From assembly GCA_032622095.1 (NCBI GenBank), contig CP136065.1, positions 22,498,134-22,562,133 on the forward strand: a stretch of 64,000 nt of DNA, in the 5' to 3' direction. This stretch comes from Siphonodentalium dalli (lineage: Eukaryota; Mollusca; Scaphopoda; Gadilida; Siphonodentaliidae). The notes beneath the pieces were generated by a model that did no database searches, had not been told where the DNA came from, and saw only the letters and a program-made list of their open reading frames with translations. This document shows, in pieces, positions 22,549 to 35,200 of this stretch. The position numbers were made by a program, and so were the translations under genes. Positions within the stretch are counted from its first letter, which is position 1, and each line of letters opens with the position of its first letter.

Positions 22549-23169
22549 TTAAGTTCTATTGGATGTGGTGACAAGAAAAACATTTGTCAAAACTCAGGTA
22601 TGAATTATTTTTTCCAGCATATTTCAGCCCAAACATGTGGAGAAGTGTCTAGATCTAATGAAAACGCACCAACACATTTCACAATATTGCGCAATATCAA
22701 GTTCCTGTTTCAAAGCTGACCATGTGCTAAATTCTTGCCATATAGTTTCACATGGATAAATAATCGAAAACACGCGTTATTTATTTAAAGGCCCATTTAA
22801 TGTTGGAGTCGCCGATAATTTTTTTTATAGTGATTGATATACAGTTTTAATAATAATATATGACATAAAATATGATTAAAATACAATAATTCATCACCAT
22901 TTTGGGTGTCTGTGTCTGTGTCTCAGAAGGCACCCATAGAGTAATAGAATATTGCTGAAATCAAAGAAATATCCCCCCATTTCGCAACATAATTCAAACT
23001 ATAGACATAGAGTTATTCCCCTTCCATTGAAAATAATAGACTTTGCAAAATAGTCCAGATGAAACTTAAGCACAGAACACACATTGGTACCTCAACAAAA
23101 ACAACATGTTCATAGTTTATTAAACCGAATAAGTTGATTTTATAATATATTGGAGCTTCCTCTTTCAAA
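22549..23169. other. No gene seen (AT-rich intermediate sequence)
   Basis: Unassigned DNA between a MITE and a Helitron-like element. The ORF at 23013-23255 lies partly in the Helitron-like end and is not a credible gene. Duplicate at 28893-29513. Confidence 0.4.
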
Positions 23170-23778
23170 TCTAATATATATTTTGGGACTTCTGTCTGTC
23201 TGTTTGTTTGTTTGTTAGCTATGGCCGGGAAAACTGCCGGACGGATTGAGCCCAAACTTCCTATCTAAGGGTAAAATCCCACATGAAGTGTCATCGCACC
23301 GCTTCTGAGAACGTCAGAGCACTCCTTCTCCATTCTCAGTCACCAAAATTACCGTCCTTGGCACTGTGGGATTAATCGCGTTGATAGTTAAAGAGCGTTC
23401 GTATCCGCAGTGTCGTTGATAAAGAGCGTATGCGTGTAGTGTCTTCGTACTTAGGGGTTCCAAAGAACGGGGGAGATTTTCATCGGGTAAGTTTATCCGC
23501 CCGAGGTGATCTTCACCTTGAAACAGGTATCCACAAACGTACCTCTTTTAGGGACAGGTGCCATCATGGGACGGGTACCATCATTTCTCTTGATTAAAAA
23601 GGCAGAATTAACTCAAATTAAATTAACTCAAATTACGGATTTCGACGAAATTTGATACCTAGGGATACTTTTGTCGGGGGAGTGTTTCGACGGGTCAAAT
23701 CGTGACACCGACCTGACCTTGACCTTCAAAATGGTCAATTCAAGGTCAAAGCCCGGACGAAGTCGGGTCACCTGCTAG
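23170..23778 (+). mobile_element. Non-autonomous Helitron-like element
   Basis: Begins TCTAATATATATTTTGGGAC after an A and ends with the hairpin CCCGGACGAAGTCGGG, seven bases, then CTAG before a T. This matches the TC start, 3' hairpin and CTRR end inserted between A and T that define Helitrons. The 5' part carries CTGTCTGTCTGTTTG runs and GCCGGGAAAACTGCCGGACG. No Rep/helicase ORF. Duplicate at 29514-30122. Confidence 0.65.
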
Positions 23779-24409
23779 TAGAATATAATATGGCATATAT
23801 TTTATATAATGTGATCTAGAGGTACGAAAATTGAGTGGGCCTTTAATATGCATGCTCTTTATGGGGTGTACTGTAGAACAGTCATGTAAATGAAAGTGAG
23901 ACCTGACAGTCTTATCTGACCATATTCGGCAGTTGAATTTGTCACCACATCCAATAAATCTTAGCACAAAAAAAAGAAAGAAAAGAAATACATACCCTTT
24001 ATATCAGACAAATAAAATCAACTATTGGCAACAGCATTTTAATACTCTGGTTTATGAACTCAACTTAGAACTTTTTCCTCATTTTGTGAAAAATATGTAC
24101 AATCTGTTTTATTCATTGGACTATTTATGTTCATTTTGACTTTAATATGAAGTATTTGGTTAAAAAGTAGATGTATTATCTTTTACTTTCTCCATCTCTT
24201 CCATTATTTAAACTGTTTTATAAGAGATAGATCAAATTATAATTATAATATTATAATTATAATTTGAATAAAACATAGCGTTTTCAAAAATCTTGGGATG
24301 TTCGTGTAATGTCCTATACTGAACTTGAATGCTTATAAATCTTCACAAAGCGTTCAATTATTAATAAAATGTTAAGAAAACGTTCATATAAGATGGGAAT
24401 TTTTTACCC
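23779..24409. other. No gene seen; contains a short AT palindrome
   Basis: About 24233-24266 reads as a perfect palindrome of AAATTATAATTATAATATT and its inverse. Small ORFs at 23746-24139 have no recognisable domain. Duplicate at 30123-30753. Confidence 0.4.
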
Positions 24410-24450
24410 TGTGCCAATGCATTCTATTATATATGCGAGTCGACCATAGG

Positions 24451-25007
24451 GAGTCTCATATATATGAGAATGTACTGGCTTGCGAGGTCAAGGTAAATAG
24501 TTATGTATCTTATATATGGGAGTCTTCCATAGGGAGTCTCACATATATGAGAATGTACTGGCTTGCGAGGTCAAGGTAAATAGTTATGTATCTTATATAT
24601 GGGAGTCTTCCATAGGGAGTCTCACATATATGAGAATGTACTGGCTTGCGAGGTCAAGGTAAATAGTTATGTATCTTATATATGGGAGTCTTCCATAGGG
24701 AGTCTCACATATATGAGAATGTACTGGCTTGCGAGGTCAAGGTAAATAGTTATGTATCTTATATATGGGAGTCTTCCATAGGGAGTCTCACATATATGAG
24801 AATGTACTGGCTTGCGAGGTCAAGGTAAATAGTTATGTATCTGATATATGGGAGTCTTCCATAGGGAGTCTCACATATATGAGAATGTACTGGCTTGCGA
24901 GGTCAAGGTAAATAATTATGTATCTTATATATGGGAGTCTTCCATAGGGAGTCTCACATATATGAGAATGTACTGGCTTGCGAGGTCAAGGTAAATAGTT
25001 ATGTATT
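24451..25007. repeat. 83-bp satellite, second array, about 6.7 copies
   Basis: Carried over by the tandem duplication from the right edge of the 14.1-18.7 kb array. Unit variants match those at 18107-18663 in order. Confidence 0.95.
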
Positions 25008-28000
25008 CTCTTGTACATGGGAGTATTGTGAGGCTCCTTTGGGAGACTCACGTATATAAGAGAATTCACTGGCACAGAAACTCGCCAACCCGCTACCAAA
25101 AAAGAAACATTCTTTCCTGAAATTACATGAACATCAAGTAATTTGTGAGGGTTCATTATTGAGGACAACAAATGAACAATGATTATATGTTGCTAATAAA
25201 ATATTTAATAAAATATATTTATTTTGTACAAAACATTTTAAAACTGTTAGTTATAAATTGGGATTAATTTGGAATGATCATCATATATTATATTAAAAAA
25301 AACAATTGTTGATGGTCAATCTTCTTTAAAGATGGCCTATTTCTTCCGGGCCAAATGACAAAAATAGTTTATATAAATCCCAATTTCAAGCTTAATTACA
25401 AATAGCTATTGTGTGAATGAAATACAGATTAAACTGAAGATGGGGTCACATTGGGGTGTATTATTTGTCTATAAACGTATAATATTAAAAGTGGTTTATT
25501 TCAATAATAATTCACAGTAAATCTCTTTGCTGATCTGCAATTTTCCATGATTGAGTCTGATAACAGGATAGAGTTCTCTCTCTTGACACATACAATCTTG
25601 GTACGCTCATAATGTTTTTGCGAAAATTTCTGTTGTAAAAATTGTCCCTAAAACTGTCCCATGAATGTCGTACGAAATTCTAAATAAAATTGATAGCTGT
25701 TCAGGACCGGTGTCCTCAAATTCATATCTATTATAGTATATCCTGGAATTTATATAAAATGGATACTTAGCCGTTCCGGACCGGTGTCCTCAAATTCATA
25801 TCTATTATATTATATCCTGGAATTTATATAAAATGGATACTTAGCCGTTCCGGACCGGTGTCCTCAAATTCATATCTATTATATTATATCCTGGAATTTA
25901 TATAAAATTGATAGCTGTTCCGGACCGGTGTCCTCAAATTCATATATATTATATTATATCTTGGAATTTATATAAAACTGGTTAGGAAGAGATCGACCAT
26001 CTTTAATCTGTTAGGAATCTCATATTTATTGTGTCATGGCATTCAAAACCCTATCAACTTATGTACCTGGGTCAGATATTTAAATTATGAATATATTATC
26101 TTGGATATCATGACGAATTATTGAGGATATTGAAGACAGTATGATCCTTCTATTGGCACATGTATCCATGAATTACTATGTTCAATAATCATTATAATCA
26201 TCATTTTTGCAAAACAAATTTTTTGGCCCTACAGGAATTTATGCCTAAACGTAGTCGTACAGTAATTCCCTGATTAATCGACTTCTTAACCACAGCAGAA
26301 TTATGGGTAACTTTTCAGGATTTAGTCGGAAATATGGCTTGTTGCCAGTCATCGGAAGCTCTCACCGAGAGCTTTCCAATGTATGGCAACAAGTCATATT
26401 TCCGACTAAATCCTGAAAAGTTACCCATAATTCTGCTGTGGTTAAGAAGTCGATTAATTAGGGCATTACTGTAACTCTATATGCGAGTTTGTCAAACCTG
26501 TTATTTTGTACAACATTATTCCCTTTCGAAATAAAATGACCATCAACAAGCATAAAATATAGGTCAACATGAATAAAATATAGATCAACATGATAACACA
26601 TCTATTTGTTTTTCACCGGGGATAAAAGAAGTACAAAAAATACATAACAAAGCAAATTCAGAGTCATTTTAAACAGTTTGGAATGTTTTGAATATAAAAA
26701 AAAAAATGGTTCTCAAAATAATCGTACTGCTATTTTCCTGCATATATTTGAGGGATGTTGGATTAAAAGCATTATATGGCTGTGTGTTGAACTTAATAAG
26801 TGAGATCACTGGGTCGTGGCCGTATTGGATTCATCTAGCTCTGTTCCGTGGTTTCAGAGATTCTACCAGCCTCGGTTCTGTGGTTTTAATGCTACTGGTC
26901 AAAGTTTTGGAGTAACAATTCCATATATGGAGCTTTTGATTTATTCATGACTTCCCTATATGGAATGCTACTCCAAAACTTTGACATGTAGCACTAAAAC
27001 CACAGAACTGGACCTGGTGGATCCAATATTGCCAGAAGTTAGTGACGGGGTGTATTGTGAGGTTTAGATTGATAAACTTGAAATGCCACCCATCAACCAC
27101 CCATTAACTAAAGTAATGCTCTAAGTAATCGACTTCTTAACCACAGCAGCATTATTGGTAACTTTTCAGGATTTAGTCGGAAATATGGTTTGTTGCCATT
27201 CATTGGAAAGCTCTCGGGGACATTAGTCACCTCGATTATGCATTTTATCTTCTGCTAATTAGAGGATATAAAAACTTCCCAGAAGGAAAAAGTAACTAAA
27301 AGCAATGTTAATTTGAGACTATTGATACTTCCCAGAAGATGAGGCCTAAGCAGAATGAGGTCCCCAGATGGTGAATTTAGTGATGCTATCCCGCACTGTG
27401 GGCTAGCATCACCAAGCTCACCCTCTGGGGGACCTCATTCTGTAATGCAAATGACAGGCAAACTATTTGCAGGCTTTTGGATATTAAATTAAGCTGCTAT
27501 TTATGTGTAACAAATTACATTTGTGGCATGTGGAGTTGATTAACCCTTTCAGTGCCAAGTCCGATTTTTGTATCAACCCATATACCCTGTGCCAATGCAT
27601 TCTCTTATATATGCGAGTCGACCATAGGTCGCCTCGCATATATAAGAGAATGCATTGGCCTAACAAATTTTCATCATTTGTTTACAATTTTTTACAATTT
27701 CAATAATTTTTTCTTATATTCTTTAACTCTTTCAGTGCCAGATTTTATCTGCCCTGTCACTCTACAGACCGTAAATTAGGGCCGATCAGATTGGCCCCTG
27801 GCACTGAAAGAGTTAACAGATTATAGTTCAGACACAATATCCTGCCACACATTACATAGGCAGTAATCAATTGGTTTCGATAATTCACGAGGAGAGCTGG
27901 GCCTGGTAAAACCTCAACTAACTTCAAGTGAATTATTCACGCAATCATTGAAACCAATTGATTTAATCTGTTTATTACACACTTTTCACCACTAAAAGGT

Positions 28001-30794
28001 GTTAATTCTAAAGATAATGTGTGACAAAAGAATCCCTTAAAAGCTGATAATGTGAGCTGACTGGGGACGTATTTCACAGGTGTGACCTTATCACTTTTAA
28101 TCCACTGAGAAATCGTTATAAATCAACATTCCTCAAAATGTTATCTTGTAAGCAAGTAACCCGTCAACGAAGGGCTGAATGAAACACATTCATCTACAAA
28201 TATATTTTTTTATCATAGCTTTGGTAAGAAAAAATAACTTATTAAAAACTTTATCCTATTTCCAAATGTACTTTGGACATATATGGCAAATATATCAGTT
28301 TAATAGTATGTTTTTAAAATAAAACATATGGTGGGTATGACATATTTACCATATCTCAATTTCATGCACATCTACATGACGATATGGGATATTGCTGAAA
28401 TTTAATTAAATTAATAAAAAGTGGTAAACAAATCTGGATAACTTTATCAACTGATTGTAAAGACAATTATATTAGCTGTTACAGTGGTGAGAGCTTTCAT
28501 ATGAATGGCAACAAGCCATCAACTAAATCCTGAAAAATTACCCATAATTCTACTCTGGTTTAAGGAGTCAATTATTTAGGGCATTACTGTAGCTTGTAGT
28601 TCTTGTGATTCTGTATGTACATGTATATTGGATACTTGATATTAGTTACTTAACCCTTCCGTAACTGGAGCTTCCTGAAATTTGGCAAAAACCTTGTGCC
28701 AATGCATTCTCTTATATATGCGAGTCTCCCATAGGCAGCCTCACATATATAAGAGAATACACTGACCTAACAATATTTATGTTGACCTTGTATTAAAACC
28801 AGTGCATTCTCTTATATATTACAGGCTCCCTATGGGAGACTCGCATGGTTTTTAATGCTGCACCAACATAGCTCCCATCATGAAAAGGTTAATTAAGTTC
28901 TATTGGATGTGGTGACAAGAAAAACATTTGTCAAAACTCAGGTATGAATTATTTTTTCCAGCATATTTCAGCCCAAACATGTGGAGAAGTGTCTAGATCT
29001 AATGAAAACGCACCAACACATTTCACAATATTGCGCAATATCAAGTTCCTGTTTCAAAGCTGACCATGTGCTAAATTCTTGCCATATAGTTTCACATGGA
29101 TAAATAATCGAAAACACGCGTTATTTATTTAAAGGCCCATTTAATGTTGGAGTCGCCGATAATTTTTTTTATAGTGATTGATATACAGTTTTAATAATAA
29201 TATATGACATAAAATATGATTAAAATACAATAATTCATCACCATTTTGGGTGTCTGTGTCTGTGTCTCAGAAGGCACCCATAGAGTAATAGAATATTGCT
29301 GAAATCAAAGAAATATCCCCCCATTTCGCAACATAATTCAAACTATAGACATAGAGTTATTCCCCTTCCATTGAAAATAATAGACTTTGCAAAATAGTCC
29401 AGATGAAACTTAAGCACAGAACACACATTGGTACCTCAACAAAAACAACATGTTCATAGTTTATTAAACCGAATAAGTTGATTTTATAATATATTGGAGC
29501 TTCCTCTTTCAAATCTAATATATATTTTGGGACTTCTGTCTGTCTGTTTGTTTGTTTGTTAGCTATGGCCGGGAAAACTGCCGGACGGATTGAGCCCAAA
29601 CTTCCTATCTAAGGGTAAAATCCCACATGAAGTGTCATCGCACCGCTTCTGAGAACGTCAGAGCACTCCTTCTCCATTCTCAGTCACCAAAATTACCGTC
29701 CTTGGCACTGTGGGATTAATCGCGTTGATAGTTAAAGAGCGTTCGTATCCGCAGTGTCGTTGATAAAGAGCGTATGCGTGTAGTGTCTTCGTACTTAGGG
29801 GTTCCAAAGAACGGGGGAGATTTTCATCGGGTAAGTTTATCCGCCCGAGGTGATCTTCACCTTGAAACAGGTATCCACAAACGTACCTCGTTTAGGGACA
29901 GGTGCCATCATGGGACGGGTACCATCATTTCTCTTGATTAAAAAGGCAGAATTAACTCAAATTAAATTAACTCAAATTACGGATTTCGACGAAATTTGAT
30001 ACCTAGGGATACTTTTGTCGGGGGAGTGTTTCGACGGGTCAAATCGTGACACCGACCTGACCTTGACCTTCAAAATGGTCAATTCAAGGTCAAAGCCCGG
30101 ACGAAGTCGGGTCACCTGCTAGTAGAATATAATATGGCATATATTTTATATAATGTGATCTAGAGGTACGAAAATTGAGTGGGCCTTTAATATGCATGCT
30201 CTTTATGGGGTGTACTGTAGAACAGTCATGTAAATGAAAGTGAGACCTGACAGTCTTATCTGACCATATTCGGCAGTTGAATTTGTCACCACATCCAATA
30301 AATCTTAGCACAAAAAAAAGAAAGAAAAGAAATACATACCCTTTATATCAGACAAATAAAATCAACTATTGGCAACAGCATTTTAATACTCTGGTTTATG
30401 AACTCAACTTAGAACTTTTTCCTCATTTTGTGAAAAATATGTACAATCTGTTTTATTCATTGGACTATTTATGTTCATTTTGACTTTAATATGAAGTATT
30501 TGGTTAAAAAGTAGATGTATTATCTTTTACTTTCTCCATCTCTTCCATTATTTAAACTGTTTTATAAGAGATAGATCAAATTATAATTATAATATTATAA
30601 TTATAATTTGAATAAAACATAGCGTTTTCAAAAATCTTGGGATGTTCGTGTAATGTCCTATACTGAACTTGAATGCTTATAAATCTTCACAAAGCGTTCA
30701 ATTATTAATAAAATGTTAAGAAAACGTTCATATAAGATGGGAATTTTTTACCCTGTGCCAATGCATTCTATTATATATGCGAGTCGACCATAGG
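24451..30794. repeat. Tandem duplication, copy 2 (6,344 bp)
   Basis: Second copy of 18107-24450. At the junction the MITE palindrome sequence GCGAGTCGACCATAGG passes directly into satellite GAGTCTCATATATATG. At the far end the same GACCATAGG continues as the intact palindrome (TCGCCTCGC). Confidence 0.95.
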
Positions 30795-31125
30795 TCGCCT
30801 CGCATATATAAGAGAATGCATTGGCCTAACAATTTTTTACAATTTTAATAATTTTTTCTTGTATTCTTTAACAATTTTATAATTTCACCCATACAGAGCC
30901 CCAGACAAACATGAGCAGACGACACTCTTCTATATGCTTCTATATATGTGTGGGGCTCCCTGCAGGGTAATGGATGTGTTTTATTTTATGTCCTAAAAAT
31001 TGTAAGAAACATTTATTTAAAAAACATGATAAAAAATTGTTAGGCCAATGAATTCTCTTATATATGCGAGGCGACCTATGGTCGACTCGCATATATAAGA
31101 GAATGCATTGGCACAGGGTAAAATA
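30743..31125. repeat. Long inverted repeat made of two MITE-core palindromes
   Basis: TTTTACCCTGTGCCAATGCA on the left is inverted at the right as TGCATTGGCACAGGGTAAAA. Between them is about 230 bp including GAGCCCCAGACAAAC and its near-inverse GTGGGGCTCC. Confidence 0.75.
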
Positions 31126-31592
31126 AATTCCGTCTTCCGACTAAGCGTTCAATTAGTAACCAAATGTTAAGAAAACATTCATATCAGCATTCAAGCCCAA
31201 CATACCAGCATTCAAGCCCAATGTACCATGCAGCATTCAAGCCCAATTGAATCATACAAATTAGTTTTTGAAAATAACCACATTCAGATTGCCTCTTGAA
31301 AACTACGGAACCATTTGGACAGCTATTCCACGGCTAATGTAAACATTTAAATTTTTTCATTTAAACAGAATGAATTGTAAACATCTGCTTCTGAAGACTA
31401 ACTGGTTTTCAGTGATATCAATTCTGATTCTTGAACGTTATTTAACATTCATGTAACGCGTTCCATTGTTTACAGATTGTTCGGGTGCTAATGAATATTA
31501 TTTTTATTATTATTAATTTTCCCCTCCTGCATCTACATTTATTTTTTCCCCAGACAACCAAATGTTCTTAAACCAGGCTATAAAATTGGTGT

Positions 31593-31842
31593 GACCCTTC
31601 CATGACTGGAACTCCAGACATTTTGCGAAAAAAAACCCTGCGCCAATGTATTCTCTTATATATGCGGGTCTCACATATATAAGAAAATACATTGGCCTAA
31701 CAATATTTACCTTGACCGTGTAAGCCAGTGCATTCTTTTATTTATGTGAGGCTCCCTATGGGAGACTCGCATATTAGAGAACGCACTGGCACAAGATCTT
31801 TAATACACTGCAAAAACGCAGCTCCCGTCATGAAAGAGTTAA
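31593..31842. mobile_element. TTAA MITE, left TTAA eroded
   Basis: Left GACCCTTCCATGACTGGAAC; right end inverted TTAACTCTTTCATGACGGGA. Internal palindromes as in the 22306 copy. Confidence 0.7.
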
Positions 31843-31873
31843 TAATAAGTTTTTATACATCAAGGTGGTCCCC

Positions 31874-32175
31874 TCATTGGGGTATAGGTGTCGGTGGTTC
31901 ACTTGTAGCTAACGTTTGCTGATGTCCCGCTGTTGGTTCCGGTTCACCAGTTGGATAAGTGTGGTCTGTTGGTACCGATCGACCAGTGTGGTCAGTTCGT
32001 ACCGGTTGACCAGTTGGATAATTTTGGTCTGTTGGTTCCGGTTGACCAGTTGGATAAGTGTGGTCCGTTGGTTCTGGTTCACCAGTTGGAGTGTGGACAG
32101 TTGAATTTGGCCCATGAGTGGTGTGTGGGGGGTTGTTTATTGTCCTGTTATCCAGTTTCTGTGGGATATCGATGT
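31874..32175 (-). CDS. Putative Pro/Thr-rich terminal exon, possibly of the serine-protease gene
   Basis: On the minus strand a credible acceptor (TTTTTTTGACAATTGCAG) precedes 32175, followed by about 100 open codons to a TGA at 31874-31876. After a short N-terminal part (IDIPQKLDNR) the protein is a low-complexity repeat of about 12 residues built on PTGEPEPTDHTYPTGQPEPT, rich in Pro, Thr, Glu and Asp, as in secreted or mucin-like linkers. The acceptor needs one base from the previous exon, which is exactly what the donor at 52410 leaves, so this may be the C-terminal tail of the protease, with an intron of about 20 kb. Alternatively it is an unrelated exon or a minisatellite that happens to be open. 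No transmembrane segment is seen. Confidence 0.4.
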
Positions 32176-32265
32176 CTGCAATTGTCAAAAAAACACATTA
32201 GAATATACAGTCAAGGACCAAAGTGCCCAATGATGGGGTCGGAAAATTTAACCTTTTCTTTATTA

Positions 32266-32405
32266 GCCATTTCATGATGGGAGCTGCGCTGGTGCATCAT
32301 TAGTGATCCCTTGCCATAGGGAGACTCAGATATATAAGAGAATGAACTGGCTTACAAGGTCAAGGTAACTATTGTTAGGCCAATGCATTCTCTTATATAG
32401 GGCAC
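32266..32405. mobile_element. Truncated TTAA MITE
   Basis: Starts near CCATTTCATGATGGGAGCTG and contains the ATATATAAGAGAATGAACTGG core. It stops where a retroposon tail begins. Confidence 0.55.
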
Positions 32406-32429
32406 CTCGCATGCAACTATTTCACCCAG

Positions 32430-32650
32430 TGATCTCATTTGAACAAATCGGAATGAGAGTCTCCTATGGAACATCCACACCAAATATGAACCCATTCGGT
32501 CTGATGGTTACAGAGGAGAAGATGTTTAAAGAATTGTTGATGGATGGATGGACGGACGGCTCGACGGACGAACGGACAAGGAGTAATGACTATAGCTCCA
32601 CCGGAGACTTCGTATCAGGTGAGCTACAAGTGCTGAATATATTGAAATTC
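32430..32650 (+). repeat. Retroposon tail with GGACGG run and hairpin
   Basis: ACACCAAATATGAACCCATT, then GATGGATGGATGGACGGACGG, then AGCTCCACCGGAGACTTCGT...AGGTGAGCT. This layout is common for short retroposons in molluscan genomes (recollection). The open frame here is incidental. Confidence 0.5.
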
Positions 32651-32884
32651 AAGACAAAATTAGGCGACAAAAGTATTTCGTCCTTCGGAAATATTGCACC
32701 ATAACGGTCCAATAAATATGCAGATTTTTGTTTATATGCGGTCGATGACATCGACTATGTAAACATGTATGCCTTAAAGAGAATTGTTATCAATGAGCAC
32801 AACGAATAGGTGATGACCTAGTGATTACGCTGTTGTTTTATGGAGTATTTTTGAAATGTCCAATACATTGGCGGATCGGAATAG

Positions 32885-33448
32885 TATCCATCATTCACAT
32901 ACACTACACATAAATCAAACTTCACTGAGACAGTAACAGGTAAGCTCTTAACATTTAACCAGCCTAAACGTCAAAATGCTTAATATGTACACTGGTTATG
33001 TAAATTTTTGTTGATCAGGCAGTCTGTAAGATAAAATACCTAAATCCATTGTTCCCCTAATTGGATGTATACAGGCGAACAGTTCTTAACTAAATGATTA
33101 CGTAATGTGTGATAAACTGCATCCCGTCTAATATCCACATGGCTTCACATCATAAAAGGTTTGAATACAATAGATATACAACAGTTATCACCTTACTAAA
33201 ATAAGCAATATTTAGCGACCGTCATGGTGTCAGCAACATTTGAGTTATGACAATTGGTTTAGCTGATTTATGTGATTATAATTACATAGAATGTTAGATT
33301 AATGTTTGCGAATTTCGTTTCAGGTAACAACTCCCAGCATAGTGCATCTGAACAAATGTTGAAGGAGAGTAAAATCATAAAGGAAATACAAATAACAACC
33401 ATAGCTCAAGCAGAACAGTCTATTGCCTCTTCGATAAAAAAATTCTGA
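32885..33448 (+). CDS. Possible 3' end of a plus-strand gene (two exons)
   Basis: An open segment after 32885 ends at donor CAG|GTAAGC (32939/32940). A 384-bp intron ends TTTCGTTTCAG at 33323. Joining keeps the frame and gives about 40 codons containing SEQMLKESKIIKEIQITTIA, likely helical, to TGA 33446-33448. An AATAAA follows at 33519-33524, well placed for cleavage. No start codon is seen upstream in this frame and I do not recognise the protein. The coherent donor, acceptor, frame and poly(A) signal favour a real terminal exon, but chance is not excluded. Confidence 0.35.
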
Positions 33449-33518
33449 CTTTGATTTTAATATTGTTTTTAAAAGTTATTTTTGTGTTATTTTAGTTCTG
33501 TTTTTATTCTGAGTAACA

Positions 33519-33524
33519 AATAAA
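33519..33524 (+). terminator. Candidate poly(A) signal AATAAA
   Basis: 71 bp after the stop codon of the putative terminal exon. Confidence 0.35.
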
Positions 33525-33549
33525 GTTTAAAACAAATATTTTAGTCATT

Positions 33550-35170
33550 AATTGTGAAGCACCGAGAAAATGAGGATTTAATTTGGCCAAAAAACATTTG
33601 GCCAAAGTTTTTTTCATTTGGCTAATAAAATAAATTATAAACTATTATATTCACGGTCGCAAAACAAGGGGGTTAGAAGAGTTAAAGATAAATTAGTGTT
33701 TTGAAGGAATAATTGCGAGTGAATTAACTGCATGTTTATACTTCACAGTAGTTGTGAACGTTCAAATATTACAGACGAATGCATTAAGTTTGCGTTCACT
33801 GGTTTGGTGTATTCAAAATTACCATTCAATGTAACAAAGTCGAATCAAATTCTAATCGAATATCGAATATACACAGGAGCTAAGTCTATCTGGCATCTAT
33901 TGTTTTCAATAGGTGTTGCGGTAGGTGTCATAATCCTCAACATCACGAGTTGCAGACTATAGTTCTTATCATAATTGTCACGAGATCGTCAGTCAGCGAT
34001 TTGCCACAGTTGTCCGATACTGGTGCAGCATATTCTAATATTATGTGGATAAAAGCAAAGTATACTTTTTGAAGAGTATTTCTAGATTACACATGTTTAT
34101 ATTTCCTAATTTCTAGATAACACATGTTTATATTTCCTCATGAAGTCAACTCATTCTTTTCCATACCGTATCAGTAATCTGATCAGTGTGCATGGCCATG
34201 TACTTGAGTCCAAGATAAGTCCTCTGTTATTTGGAATATAATTTACGTTAACTAGAGCACATACCATCATGTTTATGCCACAACGGTAACGGTATATATA
34301 TCAGTAGTGAACTCTACTTAAAATGCTGATAATAACTCATAATACCGCTTTACAAAAAATTCGTAAAATGCTTAAAACAATTAAACTTAATATGGTTCAT
34401 GCTAAACTTTATTCAACACAAGCAGCTCACAACTGATACAACACTGGACCACGGGTATTTTAATATGGACTATAATCCTCGCAGTCCAAGTCATTAATCA
34501 CTGCCTGCTGGATGAACAGGATATAGCCATCACACTTCCAAGTGACCAAAGTTATACTATATCTCTTTCTTGCTCTGACAACAATAAGCAAAGTTAATTA
34601 CTCAACCAAATGTTATGTCAGATTTGATCTTCTCTGACATATTTGAATAAACAAATTCCACAGAGCAGGGATACTACTGTTTATGTCTACTGGTGTGTGT
34701 TAACTACCCCTTATCAAGATGAATCTAATTAACTAGAACAATGGAGCTATACTGTAGCTCCTTGGATGCTTGGACATTCCATGTCTTTCAACCTTTTCCA
34801 ATATTAAATAACTTTATTATTTTGATATCTCACATGGAAATTTGCAAAAATATTAATAGAACTGCTTACACGATGACAGGCTCTATAGGTTAGATGTAAT
34901 ATTAACCCTTCTCTTTTGACCCATAAATTCCAAATATTTGTGTTATAATGTATATATGTCTATACCTTTTAAGTACATAACAATACATACTCTATAATTC
35001 AATATCAAATCTTTAGATTATGATTTCAATCATAGCAATTTACTATCGCCAAGGGATGAGTTAAACATCTGCCGATCGTGATCGGCCTCTTGTTATAGTT
35101 ACTGCTTTCCTTCTGTTCAGTATCTTATATCCCCTAATTTGCAGAAGATAAAATGCATAATCGAGGTGAC
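33550..35170. other. No gene seen
   Basis: AT-rich intermediate sequence. The 76-codon ORF at 33732-33962 ends in a hydrophobic stretch but has no family signature. A short tandem duplication (TTTCTAGATTACACATGTTTAT) sits at 34079-34130. 35125-35165 resembles 20905-20930 inverted (CATTTTATCTTCTGC). Confidence 0.4.
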
Positions 35171-35200
35171 TAATGGGTGAAATCACCAACCTGAATTGGG

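Larger units (their letters stand above)
18107..24450. repeat. Tandem duplication, copy 1 (6,344 bp)
   Basis: Bases 18107-24450 recur at 24451-30794 at a constant offset of 6,344. I found one clear substitution in the parts compared (T at 23546, G at 29890). The unit runs from inside the 83-bp array to inside a MITE palindrome. Confidence 0.95.
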
